DNA from: Falciphora oryzae
Lineage: Eukaryota > Ascomycota > Sordariomycetes > Magnaporthales > Magnaporthaceae
Assembly: GCA_000733355.1 (NCBI GenBank)
Contig: JNVV01000015.1
Coordinates: 83,645-147,644, forward strand
Reading direction: 5' to 3'
DNA length: 64,000 nucleotides
Part shown: piece after piece, positions 1 through 9,710 of the stretch
Layout: every line of letters begins with the position of its first letter
How positions within the stretch are numbered: position 1 is the first letter of the stretch
Notes under the pieces: generated by a model
Databases searched by the model: none
Told to the model about the DNA's origin: nothing
The model's input: the letters and a program-made list of their open reading frames with translations, nothing else
Made by a program: the position numbers and the translations under genes

Positions 1-1543
1 AATCATCATGAACCCATGTGGTTTATAGGAAGACACTAACGTTTTTGATAGTGCAACTAATCCACTGGACGGCCACCTCAACCGACGGCGGAAACTCTCC
101 AAGACCCCCGGGGGAGGGGCGAGCGCATTTGGGCTCGGCTCCTGAAGGCAGGCGGTGAATGCAGGTGCTGTTGGTGGTCAAAAAAAAAAAAGAACTCAAG
201 CCATTTCAATGTAACATCGGAACGAGATGTAACACAAATATACATTCCTTTGGCCTGTCTGATGTTTCCCTATGGGAGATTTGAATTCATGAAAGGGCGT
301 CTTGCGCGCCCCCTCCCGGCTAATGGTGGCCATTTTGCGGGAGACGAGTGAGGAGACGGCTCCTCGGGCTCCTCGATTGCTCTCCGTCTGGACGCTCGGA
401 AATCTCGCGGAAGCGCGCGGGTTGCTCAGTTGCGACAAGCGCCTCCTCTTCATGCCCTCACTCGAGATGGAAGCAGTGAGGCTCAGTTTCGCGCGCCCGC
501 AAGAGTGAAAACGACATGGCTTTCCAGAACAGGGCCCCCTCCACGGAGTTTCCCCGTCTAGCAGGGGTTCTCGCGTCAATCCGAGGCCCGCCTTCCCCAG
601 TTCTTCTCCATTCCATCCGTTATATTGTTACACGATGTCCCGCCGGGCCGGGCGTGGCGAAATCAAAGCCAGTGAATCGACAGGGGCCACGACTCGTACC
701 CAACCTATACGCACGTTCCAGGCCGGGGGGGGGGATCCCGTCTTGGAAATGCTTATCGTGAGCCGCTTCGGGGCTCCTGCCTGTTCCTCCCATTCCATGC
801 TGCTTCCCCGAATTTGGCTCGTCAGTTGAGGTTCCCTTGGGGTGACCTCCATCTCACGTTACTGGCTCTACCTTGCGGACTCAAGACGCCGCATCGCCAC
901 TGCCTGCCCTGGAAAGGCCTATTTTGGCATTGCTGCCCCGGGCCCACGCCGGTTGAGCCGGGCCCTTACAGCGATTTACGGAAAAAATGAGACGGGGAAG
1001 ACAGGTGAGGGGATTGCGTCGGATGACAGGAGACCCTTGGCGCCCATTCATGATTCAAACATGCACAAGATCCTGGAAAAAGAGAAGACATTCATTCCTT
1101 TATTGGTGGGAGTGATGGTGCCGTCTTCCAGGACCTTGAGGAGAATGGCCTGGCCCAGACGTGCGGTAGACCGAGTCGGTGTGTGACGTGGGTGAAAGAC
1201 CCACTGCGTTCCCAACCCATCGATATCAAAATATTTTAGGCTTCTCACGAGTTTTGGTTCTTTCTCCATACCGATGTGCCTTTATCGACCGAGCCTCGAA
1301 TGGGAGGCATGGTCCGCACTCGGGCCGCTCGGTGGTCGGCGGACGCCGACGCGGCCTGCCTCCTCCTCGGCGCACAACCAGGACCGGACGTTGTCCATAA
1401 AGCCGAGCTTCCCCTCCCCTACTCGGTCGACGCCTTTCCACCACTACCAATCCCAAAGGGACAGTCCTTCCTGGAAAACATCAACCTCCACCCAGCAACA
1501 AAAAAAAGCCCGCTCCTCCATCCACCCACCCGGCCGTCAAACC
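1..1543. other. Intergenic, no gene recognised
   Basis: No reading frame here looks like a conserved protein. The last 120 bases are pyrimidine-rich and then A-rich, as is common just upstream of fungal start codons, and probably hold the promoter and leader of the secreted-protein gene at 1544. Confidence 0.5.
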
Positions 1544-1977
1544 ATGCAGCAGTCGCTCCGCCTCGTCGCCTTCGGGCTCCTTTCCCTCACGGGCCTGTTC
1601 GGGACCGCCGTGCTCGCCGACAAGCCCTGCGATAGGGGCGGCCTGTCGGCGCCCCAGTACACCAACCCCCACTGCAAGGTCGCGGGCCGCGACTGCTGCC
1701 TCAGGGTGGGCGGCTGCGGCACCTACTCCTACGGCTCGTGCAGTGTAAGATAAGACCCTTGTTCCCCTTCGGCCCCCCTGCCCCACCCCGCCGCTTGGCG
1801 CGACGAGGACGTGTAGACCGCTAACCACTATATTGCCCACTTTCCAAATGCTTCAGGATGGACAAATCTGCTACGTAAGGGCCAATCCCCCACCGCATGG
1901 GAGGCGCTGTGGCAAGGCGCTGGGACTCCCGTGGAATGAAACGAAATACTGACGATTGTGTATAGTGCGACAAATAA
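1544..1977 (+). CDS. Small cysteine-rich secreted protein (effector candidate)
   Basis: Three exons: 1544-1744, 1857-1874 and 1966-1977. Both introns have good signals: GTAAGA with GCTAAC and TTCAG, then GTAAGG with CTGAC and TATAG. The product is 76 residues. Residues 1-25 form a signal peptide (hydrophobic core then TAVLA), so the mature chain is about 51 residues starting DKPC. It has 8 cysteines including an adjacent CC pair; the last two come from the tiny exons 2 and 3 (ending CYCDK). An even cysteine number in a short secreted chain suggests four disulfides and a knottin-like fold. No family is recognised. Without splicing the frame stops at 1753 and two cysteines are lost, which supports the spliced model. 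The gene lies about 570 bp from a transposon block, a common setting for fungal effectors. Role in host or microbe interaction is inference only. Confidence 0.72.
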
Positions 1978-2546
1978 TCCGCGAAAAAAAAGCAGCCTCG
2001 CGCCCTGCTCGGGCTCTCTCCTGCGCGCTTGGGAAAGAGGTGAAGGGCTTGGAAGGTTGGGAAGGGGCTTGGCGACCAAAAGATGGATTCAGGCATCATG
2101 GCAGAATGAGAGAGCCGACTTGTCTCTGGTCCTGCCTGCAACGCTTTCAAGCGTTGGGCGTCAGTCATCGTCTCTGGGGTGTGAAGTCTGCGCAGAGGTT
2201 CATGTTTTATTCTCGCGTCGCGCGTCTTCAGGAATACAGCAGAACATTACAGATTCATCGTTTTTGTTGCAACCGGCGGTGGTTTCGGCAAAGTCCAGGG
2301 CCTGGCTGTCGGCTGGGCTCGATCCCACCTCTCGCTTGGGCAGAAGTGAAAGTTGTGATGCAAGTTTGGTTGCCATCCCTCTCTGGCAGATAGATCCTTC
2401 CCTTCCTCGTGCACAATAAATTATCGATTCCTTAAAGCTAGGGACCGTTGTTCACCCTATTTGGAGATCTCCGTGCTTACAGGAGTACCTACCAACAATT
2501 AGTAAAAATAAAATTAATTACTTTTTAAAAACATTTTAACGTTATA
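1978..2546. other. Intergenic, becoming AT-rich toward the transposon
   Basis: Three-prime flank of the secreted-protein gene. From about 2500 the sequence is strongly AT-rich and resembles the flanks of the nearby MITE, suggesting older, decayed repeat DNA into which the pogo element inserted. No gene is seen. Confidence 0.5.
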
Positions 2547-4408
2547 ACGTGGTCCATCAGCGAGTCGCGCATATCACCGAGTCGCGCACCCACACCCGAC
2601 TTCCAATTTATCGACGTGCATGCCAACCCAACAACGCCAGCAATATATTGAAACTACTCGGAACTATATACATTAGACATTTTTACTTCTTCCTGACAGG
2701 TGCGCGCATTGTGTCCGGTTTTACCGCAAGTGCCACATCGCCGACGAGTCGTCGTCGCCCTCCTTTTTTGGACCCCATGGTCGCGCATTTTTTGCTGTAG
2801 CTATCCATCCAGCTCCTGCTGGTCCAGAACATCTCGTACTTCGTTGATAGTAAGTGACCCTCCAAGTCGGATACGTGTTTTTTTGGCCCTCCGGCGTTTG
2901 CTTAATGCCTCGTTCGCTTTTTTAAGCGTGGATACTTCGGCTTGGAGAAGGGCTATTTTATGCATTATCGCTTTCGCCCCCTTTGCAATTTGGTCCATAA
3001 CCGTATGAATAGGAATTGGAAAGCTGCTTTGGTAATTGGAGATTCGAGTTTTGATGTGTTCGGATTGCGAAATTGCTTTTTTAGCCGTCCGGGGCGTTTT
3101 GGAGGTCCAAGGTTCGGGGTCGTTTAAGGGCGTCCTCGGGGGGGTTGGAGTCCGTAACCTTACATCCAGCTTTTTTAAAACCGAATCCGGATTGAAAGGA
3201 GTAAAGCCAGCCCTTCGAAAGCCTTTTTAGATGTTTTTTTTTGGTTATAAAAGTAAAAAATGCCGCTTTAAACGCCGAAAGGAACTCGACCTTGGTTACG
3301 TAGCTAACGTGTAACCTTATCAGGTTTTCGATTTATCCACCGTACGCCCGCTTCATTAAGCCGAAACACCCGACGTCAAACGGCTAAAAAAAGTGAAACG
3401 AATGCGAAGGCATATAAAGCGTAATAATATTATGTTTTTAACAATAAAGCTCGAAATCCGTCGAATGGTGGCTTTCGTGGCCGTCCAGCACTAACAAACG
3501 ATAGGACCCCGTAAAACGAGCTGCAATATGTTTATCGAAATGCCGGATCCATTCCAGGCCGAGCTCGTTCGTAGTCCACCCGTTAGCGTTTATTGCGATA
3601 ACCCAATTGCGTAAAAGGTCGGTTTCCGAGTACCAATTAGCTAGGTGGTACTGCCTTTTAACGATAATAAAAGGAGGGACCGCTTAACCGCAATAATTAA
3701 CCTTTTAGATAATTGTAGCCCATTCCCGGTTGCTAGGCTGGACCAGCTTTGTTTTACTACGGCCTTCCGACGTTATAATGACTATAACGGCGGCGATTAT
3801 ACCTATAAAAAAGCCGGTTTCGTCGAAGTTATAAATGTCGTCATCCTGGATGCCATATTTGGCCACAATATTCCGTACAAGGTCGAACCACGCAAAAACA
3901 AGCTTAGGATCTTCGCATTTGGCCCTCTGGTAATCGTATTTTCGAATCCAGCGCGTGCCGAGCTTTGCGCGGCGTTTAACGAACCTTTCGACCCAGCATT
4001 TGCCGACGGTGCCCGCGTCGCGTTCGGCCAGCAATCGGTTGGCCATATCTTCAACACCAAAAGGCCGGGGAGGAAATGCGCGGGAATCCAGCTCGAATAT
4101 GTATTTGACAAACGCCTGCTCTTCGGATTCCGTCAATTTCCAGGTGTTGGGCTTGCTATCGCGTCGAGCAGGTCGGCCGGCGCGTCGGTCGCGCAGTGTG
4201 GATTTAGGAATATCGTAGATTTTAGCTGCCGAACGCAAATTTAGTCCCCGATTAGATTGGATTGCTTGCATAGCGAAAACAATCCTAGCTTTTTTCGATA
4301 TCGATGCTATTTGTGGTTATTAAGGAATTAAGATTGGAAGTGGGAGACGCGGGTCGCGATGGAAAACGCGCGATTCGGTGATATGCGCGACTCGCTGATG
4401 GACCACGT
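2547..4408 (-). mobile_element. Fot1/Pot2-like (Tc1-mariner/pogo) DNA transposon, RIP-degraded
   Basis: The 1862-bp element is bounded by 41-bp terminal inverted repeats (2547-2587 and 4368-4408) that differ at one position, and is flanked by TA on both sides (2545-2546, 4409-4410), the target duplication of this superfamily. Each terminal repeat holds the 10-mer CGAGTCGCGC (or a one-base variant) twice, 7 bp apart; internal direct repeats of this kind are a known trait of Pot2-type ends. The transposase lies on the minus strand. The length is close to that of intact Pot2/Fot1 elements, so the copy is full length but dead. Confidence 0.93.
2640..4271 (-). pseudogene. Broken pogo/Fot1 transposase (CENP-B HTH, DDE, zinc knuckle)
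   Basis: Reading on the minus strand from ATG 4271, an intact 188-codon frame covers the psq-type helix-turn-helix (NLRSAAKIYDIPKSTLRDR), a CENP-B/Tc5-type HTH, and the first catalytic aspartate in YNFDETGF. After the stop at 3705 the same frame still reads HLANWYSETDLLRNW and VLDGHESHHSTDFELYC, the second DDE block, but is broken by at least six more TAA/TAG stops, several at positions where CAA (Gln) is expected. A frame change near 3000 leads into LGGSLTINEVRDVLDQQ, and another into the C-terminal zinc knuckle CGTCGKTGHNARTC near 2700. CAA-to-TAA changes are what repeat-induced point mutation (RIP) produces. The enzyme cannot be functional. Confidence 0.93.
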
Positions 4409-4410
4409 TA

Positions 4411-4529
4411 TTTAACTTTATAATAATTATAATTTAAATTTTCTACATTTTATTATTACTTTTTAAATTAGTTTGCAAAATGTATACAGTGTATTACACA
4501 GTGTTGCAAACTAACTTATAAAAGTAATA
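4411..4529. repeat. AT-rich repeat fragment with a 78-bp palindromic module
   Basis: Between the two inverted-repeat elements lies a stretch resembling the centre of the MITE at 4530-4959. The module at 4453-4530 starts TTATTACTTTTT and ends AAAAGTAATAA, and its middle (ACAGTGTATTACACAGTGTT) matches the MITE centre. It is probably the remnant of an older MITE copy into which both neighbouring elements inserted. Confidence 0.55.
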
Positions 4530-4959
4530 ACGTGGTCCATTAGCGAGTCGCGCATATCACCAAATCGCGCACTTGAAAATCGCATATTAAACGCGATTTT
4601 CTACACCCTTGCTAACTTAGCCAATTTAAGCTAAAATTTAACCAAATTTGAAAATGTCATATTTAATTAAATATAAAATTTAATTTAATTTTCTTAGATT
4701 TTTTTTATTACCCCTTTAGGCTAATTTGCATATTTTACACAGTGTATTATACAGTGTCGCTAACTGACCCTAAAAGGGTAATAACAAAAATCTAAGAAAA
4801 TTAAATTAAATTTTCTATTTAGTTAAATATACCATTGTTAAATTTGGTTAAATTTGGACTTAAATTGGCTGAGTTAGCAAAGGTGTCGAAAATCGCGTTT
4901 AATATGCGATTTCCAACTGCGCGACTCGGTGATATGCGCGACTCGCTGATGGACCACGT
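4530..4959. mobile_element. 430-bp fold-back MITE sharing the pogo element's terminal repeats
   Basis: The element begins ACGTGGTCCATTAGCGAG and ends with the inverse, so it shares the 41-bp terminal repeat of the adjacent transposon apart from a few transitions. It is flanked by TA at 4528-4529 and 4960-4961. The two halves (about 4530-4730 and 4759-4959) are inverted copies along almost their whole length, so a single strand could form one long hairpin. Mismatches between the arms are mostly C/T and G/A, which fits RIP. It has no coding capacity and would need a transposase in trans, most simply from intact relatives of the neighbouring element. The 80-bp module at 4705-4784 forms its centre. 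Confidence 0.88.
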
Positions 4960-5032
4960 TAATAAAAATGTGGAAAATGTTAAGCTTAAAACCTAATTTT
5001 TAAGCTGGCACCTTCCTAAATGGAGTACGGAC

Positions 5033-5417
5033 TGTAACAGCCCGTGTGGGTCGTGCGCTGCCATTTTTAATAAACTGTGCAGACGGGCGATCCAAGCAGC
5101 AGCTTGGATTGAAGGCCTTTTGGTTATTGGCTCAGTGGTATAAAGCCCGCGCCGCTGTGTTACATGGTTAATTTATACAGCGTAGGTGTGCAGGGTAAGC
5201 GAGTTAGAGCGATCCACAACGGCTGCAGCGTCTCCTGCAGGGGCTCTGGGGTTTGATATACAGTGGTGCCAAAGGGTTCAATTACGGAGTGATTGAACTG
5301 TTGGATCTTTTGGTCTATGTAGTCGAGTGGGTAAACTCTGGCACACTCCTTTACAGTTTAGTATTATCGTTATCACCTCGTACAAGCCTTCGGCTTACCC
5401 AGTAATAAAACTTTACA
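5033..5417. repeat. Possible solo LTR of a retrotransposon
   Basis: The segment starts TGTAACAGCC and ends CTTTACA, the TG...CA form with a 5-bp inverted terminus (TGTAA/TTACA) typical of fungal Ty3/gypsy LTRs. TACGG occurs at 5026-5030, two bases before the start, and again at 5418-5422 directly after the end, close to a 5-bp target duplication. No second LTR or internal coding sequence is present. The two-base offset keeps confidence low. Confidence 0.4.
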
Positions 5418-6396
5418 TACGGAAAACGGTTTTTATTAGCCAAATGGTTGCAGCAATAAATTATTTATTAATTCGTAAAATTGTACACAGCAAATAAAGG
5501 TACCTGGTACCTGATAGCAACTTTTTCCCCTACTGTCGAAGCTGCTAAACACGGTGGCACTGCCCTGCCGAATCCGGCGGTCACAGCAGCACTTTTTTGA
5601 CTTTTTCCGTAGATTCCGATCTTTGAAATTGCAGTTAAGCGCTCTGATAATCACTCTCAGAATGTGTCGTCAGCAACCCAGAAGTGCCACGTGACGCAGG
5701 GCCGGCATAACAGGAGGCTGCTCGACTTTCCCTGTCGCCTTCAGTGCCGGTAAACGCTGGCGGCTCGGAAAGGAAGGTGATTTGATTTCCCTCCAGCAGG
5801 GCCTGAACTGTGCCTCGGGTGACACCGGGATATGACGGGACGAAACGTTCCGTACCCGCTTGCTCGGCATCCTTCCAGCTCTATGAGATAAGAGCCGTAA
5901 ATCTCCAACGGTAGCGCGGGCATCGCGGTTTGCACGGGTGCGTGCACGCACGGGAATAGCCTCACGCTCCAGAGCTGCAAAAGTTGTTGCGCGGACGTTG
6001 CCGTGCTGAGAGAAAAAAGCAAGTAGCGCACCTAGGAAGCGCCAGCAACGTCCCTAAACATGGAATCGTTCAAGGGACCTTGAATTTGTCGAGGTAATGT
6101 CTGCCTGGCGCGTTCTGGACAGCCCTAAGGAAATGCGATACCTGTGGTCGGATGTGCCAAAATGCGTGCTTTGTTGGGGGCCAGACGCGGGATTGGCCGT
6201 CGGGCTCATCGCAACCGAATGCGGCTGACTGCCAAGGCCGCTCCTTCCCTGCAGCCAAGAACCCTGCCACAAAAGGGCGCCTGCCAGCTCTGCGCGGCGG
6301 GGTGGAGGGCCCCCCCTGTTCACTTTTTCCCCCTTGGGCCCTTTGTCCTAATCCACCATTGCTCGAGCATCCGTCAAGGGATATTCGCCTGGCAAG
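5418..6396. other. Intergenic, no gene recognised
   Basis: GC content returns to the genomic level after the repeat block. Several overlapping frames of 90-140 codons on both strands lack any recognisable domain and look accidental. The last few hundred bases should include the promoter of the kelch gene at 6397. Confidence 0.45.
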
Positions 6397-8413
6397 ATGG
6401 CATCCATTCGGGGAAGCGCGCGAGCCCGCTTGGTGCTGGTTTTGGGTATCGCGACGCCCCTCATCCACGTCTCGTTATGCCAAAACGGAGTCATCGAGGC
6501 CTGGCGCTTGCACGCCTCATGTATGCTCATTCCCTATCCCCCAAAGGCCAGGTTTTTTGCCTTTCGGTATGCTGAGCTGACAACCATGGATCGCTTGCTA
6601 GTGCTTGTGCTCGGGGAGACGCTCTACATCATGGGGGGTTGGAGAAGCGAAAACACAGGGACCGCCAGGTCCGATTGGGCATCAGGTTGGCTACCTTCCA
6701 GCCCCCTCTCTCGAATAGCCGCTTCTTGCGAACCCCGATTGTGTGCTGATAGCAGCGAACACGACGTGTCAACCAGAACTTAGAACTGTGGCACTCCCTC
6801 TCAACCGCCCTTGGGACCTTGCAAGCATGAGCCCGACCGATACAACTGGATTCAAGGCCACCGAGAAACTGGCCTTGTGGCCCAGTCCGGACCAAAAGAC
6901 AATACTGAGCTGGGGAGGCATGGATATTCCGTCAAAGCTAAACACAGCGTACCCAACCGACAACAAGAGCTTCGCCGCCGAGCCGCGCCTTCGAGCCTTC
7001 ACACCGGAATCTCCTGGCAGTGCCAGGGGAAGCTGGAGCACGGCGTCCGACGCCCCGCCGAGGGACGAGTCGTCGCAGCGCATCTACCGTACACGATTTG
7101 GCGGCTGGACCAGCTGCAACGACTTTGGCTTTTACATGGGCGGACAAGTCCGAAACGAGACCGACGGAACCTTCCCGGTTTACGAGCCCAGAAAGCCATG
7201 GTTTCTCCCAGGGCTGGTCATATACGACATGAAGAGAGACCGATGGATCAATCAGACCGCCACGGGGTTCGGCACTGGATCACAAGAGGGGACCTACATG
7301 TCTGGGACCGCAGTGTGCCTGCCTACGCTGGGGACCAAGGGACAAGGGATAGTGGTGTTCATCGGAGGATACCAATGCGCAAACGATGACAGCAGTATAA
7401 GCTACGAATGCGAGTATCGCAACACAAACAGGAAGGATGTCGACATGGACAGGATCACGTTCTACGACATCGGAACGGGAAAGTTCCATTCCCAAAAGAC
7501 GACCGGCCCGACGCCGCCGATGCCGAGCGAGAGGGGTTGCGCAGCCGCGACCAAAAGCAGCAGCACCCAAGCCTACGAGATCATCTCCTTTGGCGGAAGG
7601 CGCCAGAACCCGGCCGAGACTTTTGTTCTCACCATTCCGGGATTCCACTGGTTTCGCGCTGCCGACGCCATGACACCGCGCGTTGCCAGGGCGGACCATG
7701 CGTGCACCGTCCTCGGGGCGGAGGCGCGTCAGATGGTCGCCGTGGGTGGTATCGACGAGGACGAGCTGCGGGCTGTCGCTCATCAGGACCCTTGGCTTCT
7801 GTCGAAAAACATGCAGATCCTAGACATGACGGATCTGAAGTGGTCTGGCACCTACAAGCACGACGCCCCCAAGTATCAGCAGCCCAATATGGTCAAGCAA
7901 TGGTATTCCAACGCTACGTATGTCTGCCCCTCCCTCTCCCCTCCCTCCCCTGGCCCAATCCAGGACCCCGGGATCATTGTCTCATTAACAAGAGCATCTG
8001 ACAACAGAAACCTGGACGCAGTCGAGTGGAACACCCCCGACACCCAAGCCCTATTCGCCAACGCCGTCGAGGCCATCAAGACAAAATCCACCTCACCATC
8101 CGAGTCCCCATCGGGCGGACCCGCCGTCGGAGTCATCGTGGGCGCCACCATCGGAAGCCTCGCAGGGCTTGCAACACTCGCGAGCGGTCTCGCCTACTTC
8201 TTTTACTACAAGCCGCGGCGCCAACGGCGGCAGGATTGCGCATTAGAGCAAAGCCCCACCGAGTCGACAACGATGCAGCCCTTCTCCCCGCCCGATGAGA
8301 TGTCGGCACCTCCACCAGAGCTATACGACGACAGCTACGGCCGCAGGGCACCGCAAGAGCTGCAAGACCACCGGCCGCCACAAGAGCTGTATGGAAGCCC
8401 GATGTCAAGGTAG
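6397..8413 (+). CDS. Kelch-repeat protein with signal peptide and single membrane span
   Basis: Proposed exons: 6397-6520, 6602-6685, 6753-7917 and 8008-8413, giving 592 residues. Intron 1 (GTATGC, GCTGAC, TAG) and intron 3 (GTATGT, CTGAC, CAG) are well supported. Intron 2 (GTTGGC to ATAG) is chosen mainly on frame and is uncertain. An N-terminal signal peptide (LVLVLGIATPLIHVSL) is followed by kelch-type blades with glycine pairs after short strands: ETLYIMGG, KTILSWGG, VVFIGGY, EIISFGGR and MVAVGGID. After residue about 480 comes a glycine-rich transmembrane segment (VGVIVGATIGSLAGLATLAS), then a basic stop (KPRRQRR) and a proline-rich tail with repeated PQEL/PPEL. This matches a common fungal family with an outside beta-propeller on a membrane anchor. 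Its ligand is unknown. It ends about 520 bp from the convergent nuclease gene. Confidence 0.8.
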
Positions 8414-8658
8414 AGCAACCTCCTGGTGGGATTGGGCCGCAGGCTGCTGTTATTCGGCATTGCGACCGGTGGGGTGTGGTTAATCGACCCTGGGGAGTCG
8501 TGTGTGCTAGGGCAGGCAAGTCTGCACTCAAGTCCGCATCCAGCGAGCGTTATAACCCTTGAAACATTCGCCAATTTGTCGCTGTCGATAGTGTACAAGA
8601 GCCAACATCTAAAGACACAATCTTTCCCAAGCATACAGACCGTGCGTGAGCCCCTTGT
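8414..8658. other. Short convergent intergenic stretch
   Basis: Three-prime flank of the kelch gene, facing minus-strand coding sequence. It probably contains polyadenylation sites; nothing else is recognised. Confidence 0.4.
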
Positions 8659-8892
8659 TCACGGTCCTACAGCCTCAGTCGTTACCTCCTTGACGATCGT
8701 GACGCCCCTTTTGCCGTTGGAGATGGTTCTCCCGACAAGCGAGCTCGAGGCGTTCGCCGACAAGCTCAACACCCTCTCGCCATCCTCGTCTTCGTACTCT
8801 CGCAGGTTGACCTCGGCCCTCTCCTGCCCGGGAACCGTGGCGGCAGATCCGAAAGCTGTAGGGGTGCGCCTGTCAATAACTCGCACGCCCAT
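8659..8892 (-). CDS. Open frame of 77 codons with coding-like composition, extra exon or small gene
   Basis: On the minus strand, ATG at 8892 is directly preceded by a possible acceptor (AACGCAG). The frame runs 77 codons to TGA at 8659, mostly with G or C at third positions, and has blocks such as AEVNLREYEDEDGERVLSL. It lies just downstream of the nuclease gene on the same strand, so it may be a last exon of that gene in an alternative splice form, or a separate short gene. The best donor in the nuclease last exon (GTACGT) does not join it in frame. No family is recognised. Confidence 0.3.
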   Translation of the reverse strand: MGVRVIDRRTPTAFGSAATVPGQERAEVNLREYEDEDGERVLSLSANASSSLVGRTISNGKRGVTIVKEVTTEAVGP

Positions 8893-8938
8893 CTGCGTTC
8901 TTACAGGAAAGAAATGGGTACTGCAGGCTGGTCAACAT

Positions 8939-9710
8939 CTAAATGAAATCGGACGTACCGCGGCGGTAGTCGCTCGGTTCCTGCGCATTCACCATATGTC
9001 CGTCTTTGAGCTTGAACTCGAAAACATCATCATCCAAAACGGAGCCGTGTGGACAATATTTGCTGACGAGAAGACAGTTCGTTAGTATCAAATGATTACT
9101 GGGTTCTGGAGAGCAGGTTATTGCCAGGAAAAGGATCAAGCTTGGGCTTACGTTCCGTTATAGTTGCGGATGGCAAATTCGAACAGGTCGCCATCCCAAA
9201 GCCGATGGTTGTAGAAGCTGTTCAGCTGAATAGACGCCCCTTTTTAAGCCAGCGAGTTGCCAGAGAGGCAGGCGACGCGTCAGTGACGGTGGCACTTCAG
9301 ACTCCCAGAACAACAAGCAGAGACTGGGAAGGAGGTGGAAGGAAGTCAAACAAACCGAGCTTCTCTTCAAGACCAACACAGCGGAGGACGGCGCCCTCCC
9401 CGCCCTGGCGCGTGCTGACGGGAGGGTACTGGTGGCAAAACATGTGCCGCTCGTGGAACGGGTTGCGGAGGAGGTTGACCTGGCCGCAGGTGGTTACTTG
9501 GCAGCCCGAGCGCTTGCCGCGGGCCTCCCAGTTGTCCGGGTTCGGATCGAACATGAATGTGCTGCGCACCAGGCCTAGCTTTGCGGCGTAGCAGGCATTG
9601 TCGCAGCTCTCGGGCGATTCCGCGCAGCTCCAGTCGAAGACGGCGGGCCATGTGGCGTTGGCGGCTGCGTGGGCGGCCAGGATGTGGCAAGCGAGTGCAA
9701 AGAAGCGCAT
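8939..9710 (-). CDS. Secreted NucA/NucB-type deoxyribonuclease-like protein
   Basis: Three exons on the minus strand: 9710-9356, 9239-9152 and 9062-8939, for 188 residues. Intron 1 is GTTTGT with CTGAC and AAAAAG; intron 2 is GTAAGC with ACTAAC and CGTCAG. A signal peptide (MRFFALACHILAAHAAA) precedes FDWSCAESPESCDNACYAA, the cysteine-rich start typical of fungal NucA/NucB-domain proteins. The core motif region reads FCHQYPPVSTRQGGEGAVLRC, followed by QLNSFYNHRLWDGDLFEF. In the family this core is usually C-D-E-Y-P-F-A-S-T with an acidic catalytic pair; here the pair is His-Gln, so catalysis is doubtful. Enzymes of this family cut DNA outside the cell. A TATA box lies 166 bp upstream. Confidence 0.75.

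Noticed and set aside
5128..5290. tRNA-like boxes (TGGCTCAGTGG and GGTTCAATTAC) inside the LTR-like segment
   Set aside because: The boxes are about 145 bp apart, too far for a tRNA even with an intron, and no cloverleaf could be folded.
8426..9085. Plus-strand frame of 219 codons after the kelch gene
   Set aside because: It overlaps the nuclease-like gene exon on the other strand, has no ATG-supported start or domain, and looks like a shadow of minus-strand coding sequence.
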